Positions 1-7,578 of a stretch of 64,000 nucleotides of DNA are shown piece after piece. The stretch is from Candidatus Scatomonas merdigallinarum. GTDB lineage: Bacteria; Bacillota; Clostridia; Lachnospirales; Lachnospiraceae. The stretch is taken from NCBI GenBank assembly GCA_018716305.1, contig DVKB01000024.1, positions 1 to 64,000 of the forward strand, written 5' to 3'. Position numbers and translations under genes: made by a program. The notes under the pieces were generated by a model, which had not been told where the DNA came from, made no database searches, and worked only from the letters and a program-made list of their open reading frames with translations. The number at the start of each line of letters is the position of its first letter. Position 1 is the first letter of the stretch.

Positions 1-327
1 AACTGCCGTCAGGCCCCCTACGGCTATGACCAGAGAGTGGAAGTACACTGCGAGAAGGGCTGCGTGCAGGACAACAACGCCCTGGAGAATGTGGCCTATG
101 TCAGCACCAACGCCGGGGTAGAGTCCGCGAAACCCACCTGGTTCTTCCTGGAGAGATACAATGACGCTTTTGTGACAGAAGAGAAAGCCTTTGTTGACGC
201 CATCATCAACAATACCGAAACTCCGGTCGGAGCAAAAGACGGACTGGAGCCTGTCCGGATCGCGGTTGCCGCCAAGAAATCCCTGAAAGAGGGACGCCCC
301 GTAAAACTGTCCGAGATCGAGGCATAA
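1..327 (+). CDS. iolG: myo-inositol 2-dehydrogenase, C-terminal part
   Basis: The reading frame enters from before the window and gives the last 108 residues of a Gfo/Idh/MocA-family NAD-dependent oxidoreductase. The peptide NCRQAPYGYDQRVEV near the start and the ending EGRPVKLSEI are typical of IolG, which oxidises myo-inositol to scyllo-inosose (2-keto-myo-inositol) in the cytoplasm. The N-terminal NAD-binding domain lies outside the window. The assignment is supported by iolD and iolB downstream on the same strand. A related inositol or sugar dehydrogenase cannot be excluded from the C-terminus alone. Confidence 0.75.
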   Translation, partial: NCRQAPYGYDQRVEVHCEKGCVQDNNALENVAYVSTNAGVESAKPTWFFLERYNDAFVTEEKAFVDAIINNTETPVGAKDGLEPVRIAVAAKKSLKEGRPVKLSEIEA

Positions 328-342
328 AAAATACATCATAAT

Positions 343-363
343 AATGAGACAAGCGGCAAAAGG
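343..363 (+). repeat. 21-bp repeat, copy 1
   Basis: This 21-bp stretch forms the left arm of the iolG terminator. It recurs at 56460-56480 with a single mismatch (20 of 21 identical). In the second copy the complementary right arm is absent. Confidence 0.6.
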
Positions 364-390
364 GCCTGCGGGCTTCGCTTGTCTCATCTT
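343..390 (+). terminator. hairpin terminator after iolG
   Basis: A perfect 12-bp stem, ATGAGACAAGCG (344-355) with CGCTTGTCTCAT (376-387), lies 17 bases after the iolG stop and is followed by a short T-rich stretch. The loop is about 20 bases. It also abuts the 3' end of the reverse-strand pseudogene, so it may work in both directions. Confidence 0.65.
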
Positions 391-934
391 TATATCAGAT
401 TTTTTATCTCCGATTTTTCCAGAAACTGCTCCAGATTTTCTGCCCGGGCGGCAGCTTTGTGCCATTTTCTCAAAATTTCCAGATTTTTTTCCTTCATAAT
501 TCTTTCCTTTAATTCATCCGATACGTTTCCGATATCTTCCAACAGTTCAAGGATATCTTCCGCTTTTCCCTCTGCCCTTCCTTCTGCTCTGCTGATCCGC
601 CTGGTCTCCTGCACATCATAGGCTTCAAAATTTTCAAACAACACTGTAAAATTCCTCCGTTCTATCCGGTCTGTGAACTCCGCCGGATCCTCTTTACGGA
701 ATCTGAATCCCGGTTTTCCTGCCACAGGGGAAGAAAGCGTTCTGAAATATCTTCGATGTCCTCCGGACGGATATTCTTCAGAATCTCCAGATCCGTATAC
801 CCCCGCAGAAACTGGGCGCAGAGAATGGGATTGTCGGCCGAAGGGCCCTGCATCTGAAATGGGACGGCGATTGATCCGCTGCCCGATAAGATAGTTTCAG
901 TATACAGCTGAATGTGCTGGCTTGCAAGTGTGTT
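390..934 (-). pseudogene. Rpn-family nuclease/transposase remnant
   Basis: Two fragments of one protein are visible in different frames. The upstream one (about 934-662) contains FLRGYTDLEILKNIRPEDI and then RFLPLWQENRDSDSV, which resemble the conserved N-terminal part of PD-(D/E)XK 'Rpn family recombination-promoting nuclease/putative transposase' proteins. The downstream one (about 714-390) carries the typical tail, RIERRNFTVLFENFEAYDV, then an EGRAEGKAE stretch. The central catalytic region of roughly 150 or more residues expected between them is missing, and the join at about 690-715 is out of frame. It is therefore a deleted, non-functional copy. Family assignment is from remembered family features. 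Confidence 0.65.
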
Positions 935-959
935 TTAAGAATTTGAAAGGGGTGTCTTT

Positions 960-1829
960 TTACTGCCGGAAGCCGGCGGGATCAAAGTATTTGCGGAAAC
1001 TGGCGGGGGTGATGGAGGTCGCCTGTCGGAAACTGCGGATAAAGGCAGTGGAGCTGGAAAAACCGCAGCGGAAGCCGATCTCCTCCACGGAAAGGCTGGT
1101 TTCTGTCAGCAGTTCTTTGGCGTGGCGGAGCCGGACAGCCGACAGATATTCGTGGGGAGTGCGCCCGGTTTCCCGTTTAAACAGCCGCAGCAGGTGATAT
1201 TTGCTCAAGGAAACCCGCCGGGAGAGTTCCTCCAGGCCGCATTCCTCCTGAAAATGAGTCTCCATATATTCCAGGGCCAGGGTGACGGGGCGGCTGTGCT
1301 CCGGGGCGGACTGGATGGCCAGAGTGCCCAGAAGCTCATGGATCAGCCAGGAGATCCGGTGATCGTTGGGAATCTGTTCCGCGGTTTCCCGCTGAAGGCA
1401 GGAGAAGAGAAAGGCCACGTTTCCCCGGCCGGGGATCAGGGGGCCGTACTGCTGGTACAGAAGGTTAAAATAAGCCTGGGAGGAGCATCCGCCGATGAGG
1501 TACTGCTGGATGCGGATATCGGTCAGGGCTTTGTAGGCATGAGGATGGGAAAGATCCAGGAAAAACACGTCGTCTGCCCGGGCGGTATAGGTTTTTCCCT
1601 GGTATTTCAGTTCCATTTCCCCGGACATGAGATAAAACAGGGCCAGGGATTTCAGCTCCTTTCTCCGCACCTGATAGCTGCTGTCGCAGATATATTCCAC
1701 TGCCAGCATGGCGTAAAAAAGATTCTGCACCGCGAAGGGAGAGGGGGCGCAGTAGCGGTTTAGTTTTCTGGTGATGATTCCTGTTTCATTGGGGATTACG
1801 GAGTCTCTCTGGATATCTCTGACCGACAT
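960..1829 (-). CDS. AraC-family transcriptional regulator
   Basis: This 289-residue protein has an N-terminal cupin-like sensor half and a C-terminal AraC domain with two helix-turn-helix motifs. The first is near LEELSRRVSLSKYHLLRLF and the second near SVEEIGFRCGFSSSTAFIRS, followed by the usual ITPASFRKYF ending. I chose the ATG at 1829 because AAGGAGA lies 7 bases before it; an upstream ATG at 1907 in the same frame has no such site. It is divergent from the URO-D-like gene at 2034 and is a reasonable candidate to regulate it. The ligand is unknown, though sugars or polyols are common for this family. Confidence 0.88.
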   Translation of the reverse strand: MSVRDIQRDSVIPNETGIITRKLNRYCAPSPFAVQNLFYAMLAVEYICDSSYQVRRKELKSLALFYLMSGEMELKYQGKTYTARADDVFFLDLSHPHAYKALTDIRIQQYLIGGCSSQAYFNLLYQQYGPLIPGRGNVAFLFSCLQRETAEQIPNDHRISWLIHELLGTLAIQSAPEHSRPVTLALEYMETHFQEECGLEELSRRVSLSKYHLLRLFKRETGRTPHEYLSAVRLRHAKELLTETSLSVEEIGFRCGFSSSTAFIRSFRQATSITPASFRKYFDPAGFRQ

Positions 1830-1887
1830 GGGATTTCTCCTTGTGAAATGAGCAATTTTTGTATACTGCAGGGCAAGAATGATTCTT

Positions 1888-1917
1888 TTGCTTTTGGATA
1901 TTTTCAAGTATTATTAT
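1888..1917 (+). promoter_or_regulatory. candidate sigma-A promoter for the URO-D-like gene
   Basis: TTGCTT (1888-1893), an 18-bp spacer and TATTAT (1912-1917) lie in the gap between the divergent AraC and URO-D-like genes. The -10 sits in a TATTATTAT run, so its register is uncertain. Confidence 0.4.
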
Positions 1918-2033
1918 AGCAAAAACAGAGAATAGACGCAACCGGAGAATCCGGATATCCGGCAACAATTTTTATCTAAATACCATCGGCCCCAGAGGCG
2001 GAGGCCGGGATGGAGGAAGAACAGGAGGAAAAA

Positions 2034-3305
2034 ATGACAGGAAAAGAGAAACTGAAAGCTGCCCTGAATCATGAAGAGGCCCCGGTGCTGTTTGACCTGG
2101 GAGGTCTGAATACTACCGGCATGCACTGTATTGTAATGGAAAAACTCAGAGAGTTTTACGGGCTGGAAAAGAAGCCTGTCACTATCATCGAACCCTCCCA
2201 GATGCTGGGCCATATGGATGCGGATCTGGCGGACTGCCTGGGGGTGGAGACGGAGCTGGTCTGGGGTTCCAGGAACTGCTATGGCTTTAAGGGCGAGGAC
2301 CAGTATAAGGAGTGGAGAACTCCCTGGGGACAGGTGGTGTTGGTTCCGGAAGAGTTCAGGACTACTGTAGACGCCAAGGGAGACACCCTGATCTATGCCT
2401 GCGGAGATCTGGACTATCCGGCGGCGGGCCGCATGCCCAGGGGCGGCGTGTATTTTGACAATGAGGACAGAGCGCCGGCCTATGATGAAGACAACTATGA
2501 CATCAACGACAATCTGGAGGAATTTCAGGTTTTCGCGGAGGGGGAAATTGACTGGTTGAAAAAGCAGGTGGGGCAGCTTCGAGACGCCTCCCATGTGATT
2601 ACCTGTTTCGGACCGGGAACCACCGGTGGAGGAACCTGCCTGGCGGATCATTCCATGATTGCCGGCCCCATGCTCCGGGAGCCCAAGGGAATCCGCCGGC
2701 TGGAGGATTTCTATATGGCCACGGCGGCGGATCCGGAGATCATTCAGGAAATTTTTGAGAAGGAAACAGAGATCGGAATTCAGAACCTGAAGAAAATGCA
2801 TGACGCCATAGGGGATTCCATTGACGTACTCCACATCTGCGGCACAGACCTGGGAACCCAGAAGAGCCTTTTCTACAGCAAAAGCACCATTCAGGAAGTG
2901 TGGGCGCCCTACTGGAAGAAGATCAACGACTGGGTTCACGAGAATACCGGCTGGAAAACCTTCAAACATTGCTGCGGAAGTATCGCCCCTATCATTGATG
3001 TGCTCATTGACTCCGGCTTTGACATTCTCAATCCGGTGCAGTGGACCGCTGACAACATGGACCGGAATATGCTGAAAGAAAATTTCGGCAGCCGTCTGGT
3101 ATTCTGGGGCGGCGGGGTGGATACCCAGCATCTTCTTCCGGAAGGAACCCCGGAACAGGTGTATGGCCAGGCCAGGGAATGCCTGCGGATCTTCAGTAAA
3201 AACGGAGGTTATGTATTTAATACGATCCACAACATTGTTCCCGGAGTACCCGTGGAAAATGTGGATGCTCTGGCCAGAGCGGTCCGGGATCACAACAGGG
3301 GCTGA
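2034..3305 (+). CDS. uroporphyrinogen decarboxylase-like (MtaA-type) methyltransferase
   Basis: This 423-residue protein belongs to the URO-D superfamily, which besides haem enzymes includes zinc methyltransferases such as MtaA and MtbA that move methyl groups between corrinoid proteins and thiols or folate. The zinc-type His-x-Cys...Cys pattern is visible: LHICG (H267, C269) and FKHCCGS (C313/C314). This favours a methyltransferase-like role over haem synthesis. The ATG at 2034 has AGGAGG 6 bases upstream; an ATG at 2010 lacks a site. No corrinoid-binding protein is encoded beside it, so the substrate is unknown. Its 3' end overlaps the convergent lacI gene by 16 bp. Confidence 0.8.
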   Translation: MTGKEKLKAALNHEEAPVLFDLGGLNTTGMHCIVMEKLREFYGLEKKPVTIIEPSQMLGHMDADLADCLGVETELVWGSRNCYGFKGEDQYKEWRTPWGQVVLVPEEFRTTVDAKGDTLIYACGDLDYPAAGRMPRGGVYFDNEDRAPAYDEDNYDINDNLEEFQVFAEGEIDWLKKQVGQLRDASHVITCFGPGTTGGGTCLADHSMIAGPMLREPKGIRRLEDFYMATAADPEIIQEIFEKETEIGIQNLKKMHDAIGDSIDVLHICGTDLGTQKSLFYSKSTIQEVWAPYWKKINDWVHENTGWKTFKHCCGSIAPIIDVLIDSGFDILNPVQWTADNMDRNMLKENFGSRLVFWGGGVDTQHLLPEGTPEQVYGQARECLRIFSKNGGYVFNTIHNIVPGVPVENVDALARAVRDHNRG

Positions 3306-4360
3306 GAAGGCTCCTGTCCCCGGACCAGGGGGCAGTTCTGCAGGTTGTATCTGGTCTTGATGTAAATATTGGTATAATAGTACTCACTGTCGGGCTGCTG
3401 GTTTTTTACCAGCAGCCTTGCCAGTATCTGCGCGGCCTCATAGCCCTGGGTGAAGCAGTCCTGATCGATGACAAAATCGGCGGTGTCTTCTCTCAGGGCT
3501 TCTTCCGTGCAGGGAGTCTGGTCGAAATAGATTACATAGGGACGTTTTTCCAGCCCCAGGCTGCGGAAGGCGCCGGGGATGCCGGCCTGCCCGGAGGAGA
3601 CCACCAGGATGCCGTTGATGCCGTTGATGCCCAGAAGGGAAGTTTTCACTACATTTTCCACCTCGGCTTCATCGTCAAAGGTGCAGTGGACTCCGGCGAT
3701 CTTGATCTCCGGGTAGCGGTTCTTTAATTCTTCAATAAAGCCGTCTACCCGGCTGTTGTTGGCGTAGTTGGTAAAAAATCCCGTGATAATGAGGATGTTG
3801 CCGGTCCCTCTGGTGAGCATGCCCATGAGGCCGGCCGCCGCCTGCCCGCCCCGGCGGTTGTCCATGCCGATGAAACAGAGGCGGCGGGTGCCGATGATAT
3901 CCGAGTTAAAGGTTACGATGGGAATGCGGTATGTTTCGGCCACCTCGTTCAGTTTGTCCCGGACAGCGGCGCAGTTTACCGGCATGATGGCAAGACCGTA
4001 AATATGCTGTTCCAGCAGTTCGTCAATGGCCCGGATCTGTTCCTGCTCGTCCATGGACTCACATTCCCGGACCAGTACCCGGATCCCCTGATGCGCCAGT
4101 TCCTCCCCGGCCTGGCGGATTCCCCGGCGGATTTCCGAGGAGAATACACGGGTGGACAGGAAGGTGACCACGCCGATCCGCAGTTCCTTTTTCTGGATGG
4201 CCCGTTTTCTGCTTTTTGGCACATACCCCAATTCATCCGCGATCTGGCGGATCTTTTTTTCTGCCTCCGGACTGATACGTCCCCTGTTGTTCAGCGCCCG
4301 GTCTACGGTTCCCCGGGACACCCCTGCCTTTTCCGCGATCTGCTGTATGGTTACGCCCAT
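3290..4360 (-). CDS. LacI-family transcriptional regulator
   Basis: The protein has 356 residues. The N-terminal helix-turn-helix (VTIQQIAEKAGVSRGTVDRA) is a textbook LacI motif, followed by the hinge and a periplasmic-binding-protein-like sugar sensor (RIGVVTF, then SSGQAGIPGAF). The start at 4360 is set by the HTH and a purine-rich site (GGAGGCAGGAAG) just upstream. It is divergent from iolD, so control of the inositol genes is the simplest inference. Its promoter overlaps an inverted repeat, which would fit autoregulation. The sensor type resembles those for ribose or inositol. Confidence 0.9.
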   Translation of the reverse strand: MGVTIQQIAEKAGVSRGTVDRALNNRGRISPEAEKKIRQIADELGYVPKSRKRAIQKKELRIGVVTFLSTRVFSSEIRRGIRQAGEELAHQGIRVLVRECESMDEQEQIRAIDELLEQHIYGLAIMPVNCAAVRDKLNEVAETYRIPIVTFNSDIIGTRRLCFIGMDNRRGGQAAAGLMGMLTRGTGNILIITGFFTNYANNSRVDGFIEELKNRYPEIKIAGVHCTFDDEAEVENVVKTSLLGINGINGILVVSSGQAGIPGAFRSLGLEKRPYVIYFDQTPCTEEALREDTADFVIDQDCFTQGYEAAQILARLLVKNQQPDSEYYYTNIYIKTRYNLQNCPLVRGQEPSQPLL

Positions 4361-4405
4361 GATTCTTCCTGCCTCCCCCGTTCGGTTTTGTGCTTTGATG
4401 CCTAT

Positions 4406-4434
4406 AGTGTAACATACAAAAGGGAAATGCGCAA
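4406..4434 (-). promoter_or_regulatory. candidate promoter of lacI-type gene
   Basis: Read on the reverse strand, TTGCGC (4434-4429), a 17-bp spacer and TACACT (4411-4406) form a reasonable sigma-A promoter 46 bases before the start codon. Confidence 0.5.
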
Positions 4435-4459
4435 TGTAAAAAATGTGCATTTTGCGTGC
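4425..4459. promoter_or_regulatory. candidate LacI operator region
   Basis: AAATGCGCA (4425-4433) and TGTGCATTT (4444-4452) form an 8/9 inverted repeat with a 10-bp spacer covering the lacI -35 box. It is followed by TTGCGTGC (4452-4459), which recurs at 4612-4619 just after the iolD promoter. The shared octamer at both divergent promoters suggests an operator half-site. This is inference. Confidence 0.4.
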
Positions 4460-4551
4460 GTTTTTGGGAAAATGCGGAGGATGGGAAAAACAAGAGTAAA
4501 AATTACCAATATTCAAGCATTTTTTTTGGAGGATACGTCAGGAAACAAGCC

Positions 4552-4583
4552 TTGAAAACAGAGCGCCGCTGTGGTATTATAAT
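4552..4583 (+). promoter_or_regulatory. candidate promoter of iolD
   Basis: TTGAAA (4552-4557) is followed after 17 bp by TATTAT (4575-4580), or after 20 bp by a perfect TATAAT (4578-4583). The copy of TTGCGTGC at 4612-4619 lies downstream, where a repressor could block transcription. Confidence 0.5.
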
Positions 4584-4655
4584 AACAAAAGAACGCAAAA
4601 AGCACACAAAATTGCGTGCAAAGTTTCGGACAAATTCTTAAACAGGAGGTAAGGT

Positions 4656-6587
4656 ATGGAACACACAACACGGATGACGACAGCTCAGGCTATCGTAAAG
4701 TTTCTGGACAATCAGTATGTGTCTGTGGACGGGGTGGAAACCAAATTTGTGGAGGGCTTTTTTACCATCTTCGGACACGGGATCGCGGTTGGGCTGGGAG
4801 AAGCCCTGGACAGCAATCCCGGCAGTCTGCGGGTTATGCAGGGCAGAAATGAGCAGGGCATGTGCCATGCCGCCATTGCGTTTGCCAAGCAGAATAAGAG
4901 AAGAAAGATTATCGCCTGCGCGTCTTCGGTAGGACCGGGAGCCGCCAACATGGTAACCGCTTCCGCCACCGCAACGGTCAACAATATCCCGCTGCTGGTA
5001 TTCCCCTCGGATACCTTCGCTTCCAGACAGCCCGACCCGGTGCTGCAGCAGCTGGAGCAGAGCAGCAGTCTGGCAACCACCACCAATGACGCTTTCAAGC
5101 CGGTCTGCAAATACTGGGATCGGATCACCCGCCCGGAAATGGTTATGACCGCCCTGATCAACGCCATGCGGGTGCTGACGGATCCCGCGGAAACAGGAGC
5201 CTGCTGCATCGCGCTCTGCCAGGATGTAGAGGGCGAGTCCTATGACTATCCGGATTACTTCTTTAAAAAGAGAGTACACCGGATCACCCGTCCGGCGGCT
5301 GTGGATGAGGAAGTGGAGGATATCGCCGCTGTCATCGCCGGGGCTAAGAAACCCCTGGTGATCGTAGGCGGAGGCGTGAAATACTCGGATGCCGGGGAGG
5401 AAGTGGAAAACTTCTGCCAGGAGTTCGGCATTCCCTTCGGCGAAACTCAGGCAGGGAAGAGCGCCTGCAGATCCAGCCATCCCTATTGCCTGGGCGGCAT
5501 CGGAGTGACCGGCACCCTGGCTTCCAACGTGATTGCCAGAGACGCGGACGCTGTCATCGCCATCGGCTCCAGGATGTCTGATTTTACCACCAGTTCCAAA
5601 TGGCTGTTCAAAAATGACGATGTGCAGTTTGTGACCATCAACAACTGCCGGTTCCACGCCTACAAGATGGACGCGGTGAAGGCGGTGGGCGACGCCAAAG
5701 TGACCATCAAAGCCCTGGCGGAAAAACTTCGGGCAAAAGGCTATCACTCTGCCTACACCCAGGAGATCGAAGAGGCCAAAGCTGCCTGGGCCAAAGAGAT
5801 GGAGCGCCTGGCAGGCATTGAGTATACAGGGGATGATTTCGAGCCCATGATCAAGGCCAGAGATCCCCGGACTGTTCCGGAATTTGTAAAGCTGACGGGA
5901 GGCAAGCTGACTCAGACCGCGGCTATAGCCGCGATACGCCGGGTGATTGCCGACGACGCTATTATCATTACCGCCGGAGGTTCCCTGCCCAGCTGCCTGC
6001 AGAGAATGTGGACCACAGACGAGAGGGACGCTTATCACGCGGAGTACGGATACTCCTGCATGGGCTATGAGGTGGCAGCTACTCTGGGAGTGAAATTCGC
6101 TGAGCCGGGCAAAGAAGTGTACGCTCTGGTGGGAGATTCCAGCTTCCAGATGCTGCACAGCGAAATCATGACCATCCAGCAGGAGAAGCAGAAGGTCAAC
6201 ATCCTGATCTTCGACAACTGCGGGTTCGGCTGCATTAATAACCTGGAAATGACCCACGGCATCGGCAGCCTGGCGACAGAGTTCCGCTACACCGACGGCA
6301 AGAAGCCCACAGGAGATCTGATTCCTGTAGACTACGCTAAGATCGGAGAGGGCTACGGGCTGAAGACCTACACCTGCAAAACCATTGCTGAACTGGAGGC
6401 GGCTCTGGAGGACGCCAAGAAGCAGACGACTGCCTGCCTGTTCGACCTGAAAGTCATTCCCAAAACTATGACCGACGGATATGAGTCCTGGTGGGATGTG
6501 GGCATCGCCACTACTTCCATTAAAGAGTCTGTGCGGAAATCCTGCGAGGAAGTGCTGCAGGGCCGCGCGGAGGCGAGAAAATATTGA
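4656..6587 (+). CDS. iolD: 3D-(3,5/4)-trihydroxycyclohexane-1,2-dione hydrolase
   Basis: This 643-residue ThDP-dependent enzyme has the size of known IolD proteins. It opens the ring of the diketo intermediate of inositol breakdown to 5-deoxy-glucuronate (EC 3.7.1.22). The pyrimidine domain carries the catalytic glutamate in RNEQGMCHAA (E66). A central domain follows (residues about 220-360), and the pyrophosphate domain has the ThDP motif GDSS (493-496) ending at N521. A strong AGGAGG precedes the ATG. iolB follows after about 100 bp with a hairpin between. The order with the upstream iolG end supports an inositol pathway. The iolE and iolC genes are not in the window. Confidence 0.9.
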   Translation: MEHTTRMTTAQAIVKFLDNQYVSVDGVETKFVEGFFTIFGHGIAVGLGEALDSNPGSLRVMQGRNEQGMCHAAIAFAKQNKRRKIIACASSVGPGAANMVTASATATVNNIPLLVFPSDTFASRQPDPVLQQLEQSSSLATTTNDAFKPVCKYWDRITRPEMVMTALINAMRVLTDPAETGACCIALCQDVEGESYDYPDYFFKKRVHRITRPAAVDEEVEDIAAVIAGAKKPLVIVGGGVKYSDAGEEVENFCQEFGIPFGETQAGKSACRSSHPYCLGGIGVTGTLASNVIARDADAVIAIGSRMSDFTTSSKWLFKNDDVQFVTINNCRFHAYKMDAVKAVGDAKVTIKALAEKLRAKGYHSAYTQEIEEAKAAWAKEMERLAGIEYTGDDFEPMIKARDPRTVPEFVKLTGGKLTQTAAIAAIRRVIADDAIIITAGGSLPSCLQRMWTTDERDAYHAEYGYSCMGYEVAATLGVKFAEPGKEVYALVGDSSFQMLHSEIMTIQQEKQKVNILIFDNCGFGCINNLEMTHGIGSLATEFRYTDGKKPTGDLIPVDYAKIGEGYGLKTYTCKTIAELEAALEDAKKQTTACLFDLKVIPKTMTDGYESWWDVGIATTSIKESVRKSCEEVLQGRAEARKY

Positions 6588-6611
6588 TGAATTTCCAAAG
6601 TCTATGCCATG

Positions 6612-6631
6612 CCTCCCGGGAAACCGGGAGG
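6612..6631 (+). other. intercistronic hairpin with GAAA tetraloop
   Basis: CCTCCCGG, a GAAA loop and CCGGGAGG form a perfect 8-bp stem between iolD and iolB. There is no T-run after it, so it is more likely an mRNA stability or processing hairpin than a terminator. Confidence 0.55.
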
Positions 6632-6690
6632 GCGGGGATGGACCGGCGGATTCAGTCATAAAGGCAAAATTTCAGAAAGGAGTGAGAACA

Positions 6691-7476
6691 ATGAAAAAAG
6701 TCTTTGGTTACCCGGAATTCAGCGCGGAAGGCGAGCGGGTTCTGTGTACCTACGACAACGAGTACAGCGACATGCTGATGGATGTCCGGGTGTACCGCAT
6801 GAAGGCGGGAACCACCAGAACCTTCCAGAGAACCGGCGAAGAAACCGCGGTTCTGCTGCTGTCCGGAAAGATCCGCTATGAGTGGGAAGGCAATGCTGAG
6901 ACGGTTTCCCGTAAGGATGTGTTCACGGAGGGCCCCTGGTGCGTGCATGTGTGCACCGGCACAGAGGTGAAGGTGACTGCCCAGGAGGATTCTGAAATCC
7001 TGGTACAGTGCACCCACAACGACAGAGAGTTCCCCGCGAAGCTGTACAAGCCGGAGGACGCTCCCTGGGGCTATTCCTGTGTGGGCAAGTTCGGCAATGT
7101 GGCAAAACGCCGGGTAAACACCATTTTCGACCACGATATCGCTCCCTATTCCAATATGGTGCTGGGAGAGGTGCTCAACGACCGGGGCAACTGGTCCGGG
7201 TATCTGCCCCACCGCCATCCTCAGCCGGAGTGCTATTACTTCATGTTCGATCATCCGGAAGGATTCGGTGCCAGCTTTGTAGGCGATCAGGTGTTTAAGA
7301 GCGTGGACGGAAGCTTTTCCGCCATTCCCGGGGGAGCGCTGCATCCCCAGGCCGTAGCTCCTGGGTATCAGATGTATACTTGCTGGATGATCCGCCATCT
7401 GGAGGGAAATCCCTGGCTTCAGACGGACCGCTGCGAGGATGAGAGATATACATGGCTGCATGACGCGGAATTTTAA
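6691..7476 (+). CDS. iolB: 5-deoxy-glucuronate isomerase
   Basis: This 261-residue bicupin protein has the usual IolB length. IolB isomerises 5-deoxy-glucuronate to 2-deoxy-5-keto-gluconate, the step after IolD. Metal-site residues of the second cupin are visible in PHRHPQPECYYFMF (two His and one Glu), and the later GGALHPQAVAPGYQMY carries the fourth ligand region. The ATG at 6691 has AAAGGAG 7 bases before it; a longer upstream frame from 6481 is antistructural because it overlaps iolD and lacks a site. The gene lies in the iolD transcription unit. Confidence 0.9.
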   Translation: MKKVFGYPEFSAEGERVLCTYDNEYSDMLMDVRVYRMKAGTTRTFQRTGEETAVLLLSGKIRYEWEGNAETVSRKDVFTEGPWCVHVCTGTEVKVTAQEDSEILVQCTHNDREFPAKLYKPEDAPWGYSCVGKFGNVAKRRVNTIFDHDIAPYSNMVLGEVLNDRGNWSGYLPHRHPQPECYYFMFDHPEGFGASFVGDQVFKSVDGSFSAIPGGALHPQAVAPGYQMYTCWMIRHLEGNPWLQTDRCEDERYTWLHDAEF

Positions 7477-7486
7477 GAAGTACCAG

Positions 7487-7516
7487 TTGTGTCTCTGATT
7501 TGCTCTGTGCTATAAT
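7487..7516 (+). promoter_or_regulatory. promoter of the gap2-pgk-larA-mae-rpiB operon
   Basis: TTGTGT (7487-7492), an 18-bp spacer and a perfect TATAAT (7511-7516) lie just after iolB, with the first gene 62 bases downstream. It separates this operon from the iol genes. Confidence 0.65.
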
Positions 7517-7578
7517 GGTACCGGAGCAAACAGGGGGATTACAGTAAATTTTACCATTTTTTAAGGAGGAAGTGTATT

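Noticed and set aside
390-934. Active insertion sequence
   Set aside because: No terminal inverted repeats or intact transposase are present; the gene is frameshifted and internally deleted.
1830-1907. Longer AraC-family protein starting at 1907
   Set aside because: The extra 26 residues lack a ribosome binding site, whereas AAGGAGA lies just before the ATG at 1829.
1914-3293. A 459-codon open frame antisense to the URO-D-like gene
   Set aside because: It is a shadow of the forward gene with low-complexity His/Leu/Gly-rich translation and no start signal.
4638-6659. A 673-codon open frame antisense to iolD
   Set aside because: Its codons mirror the high-GC iolD gene, it has no ribosome binding site, and the opposite strand is a clear known enzyme.
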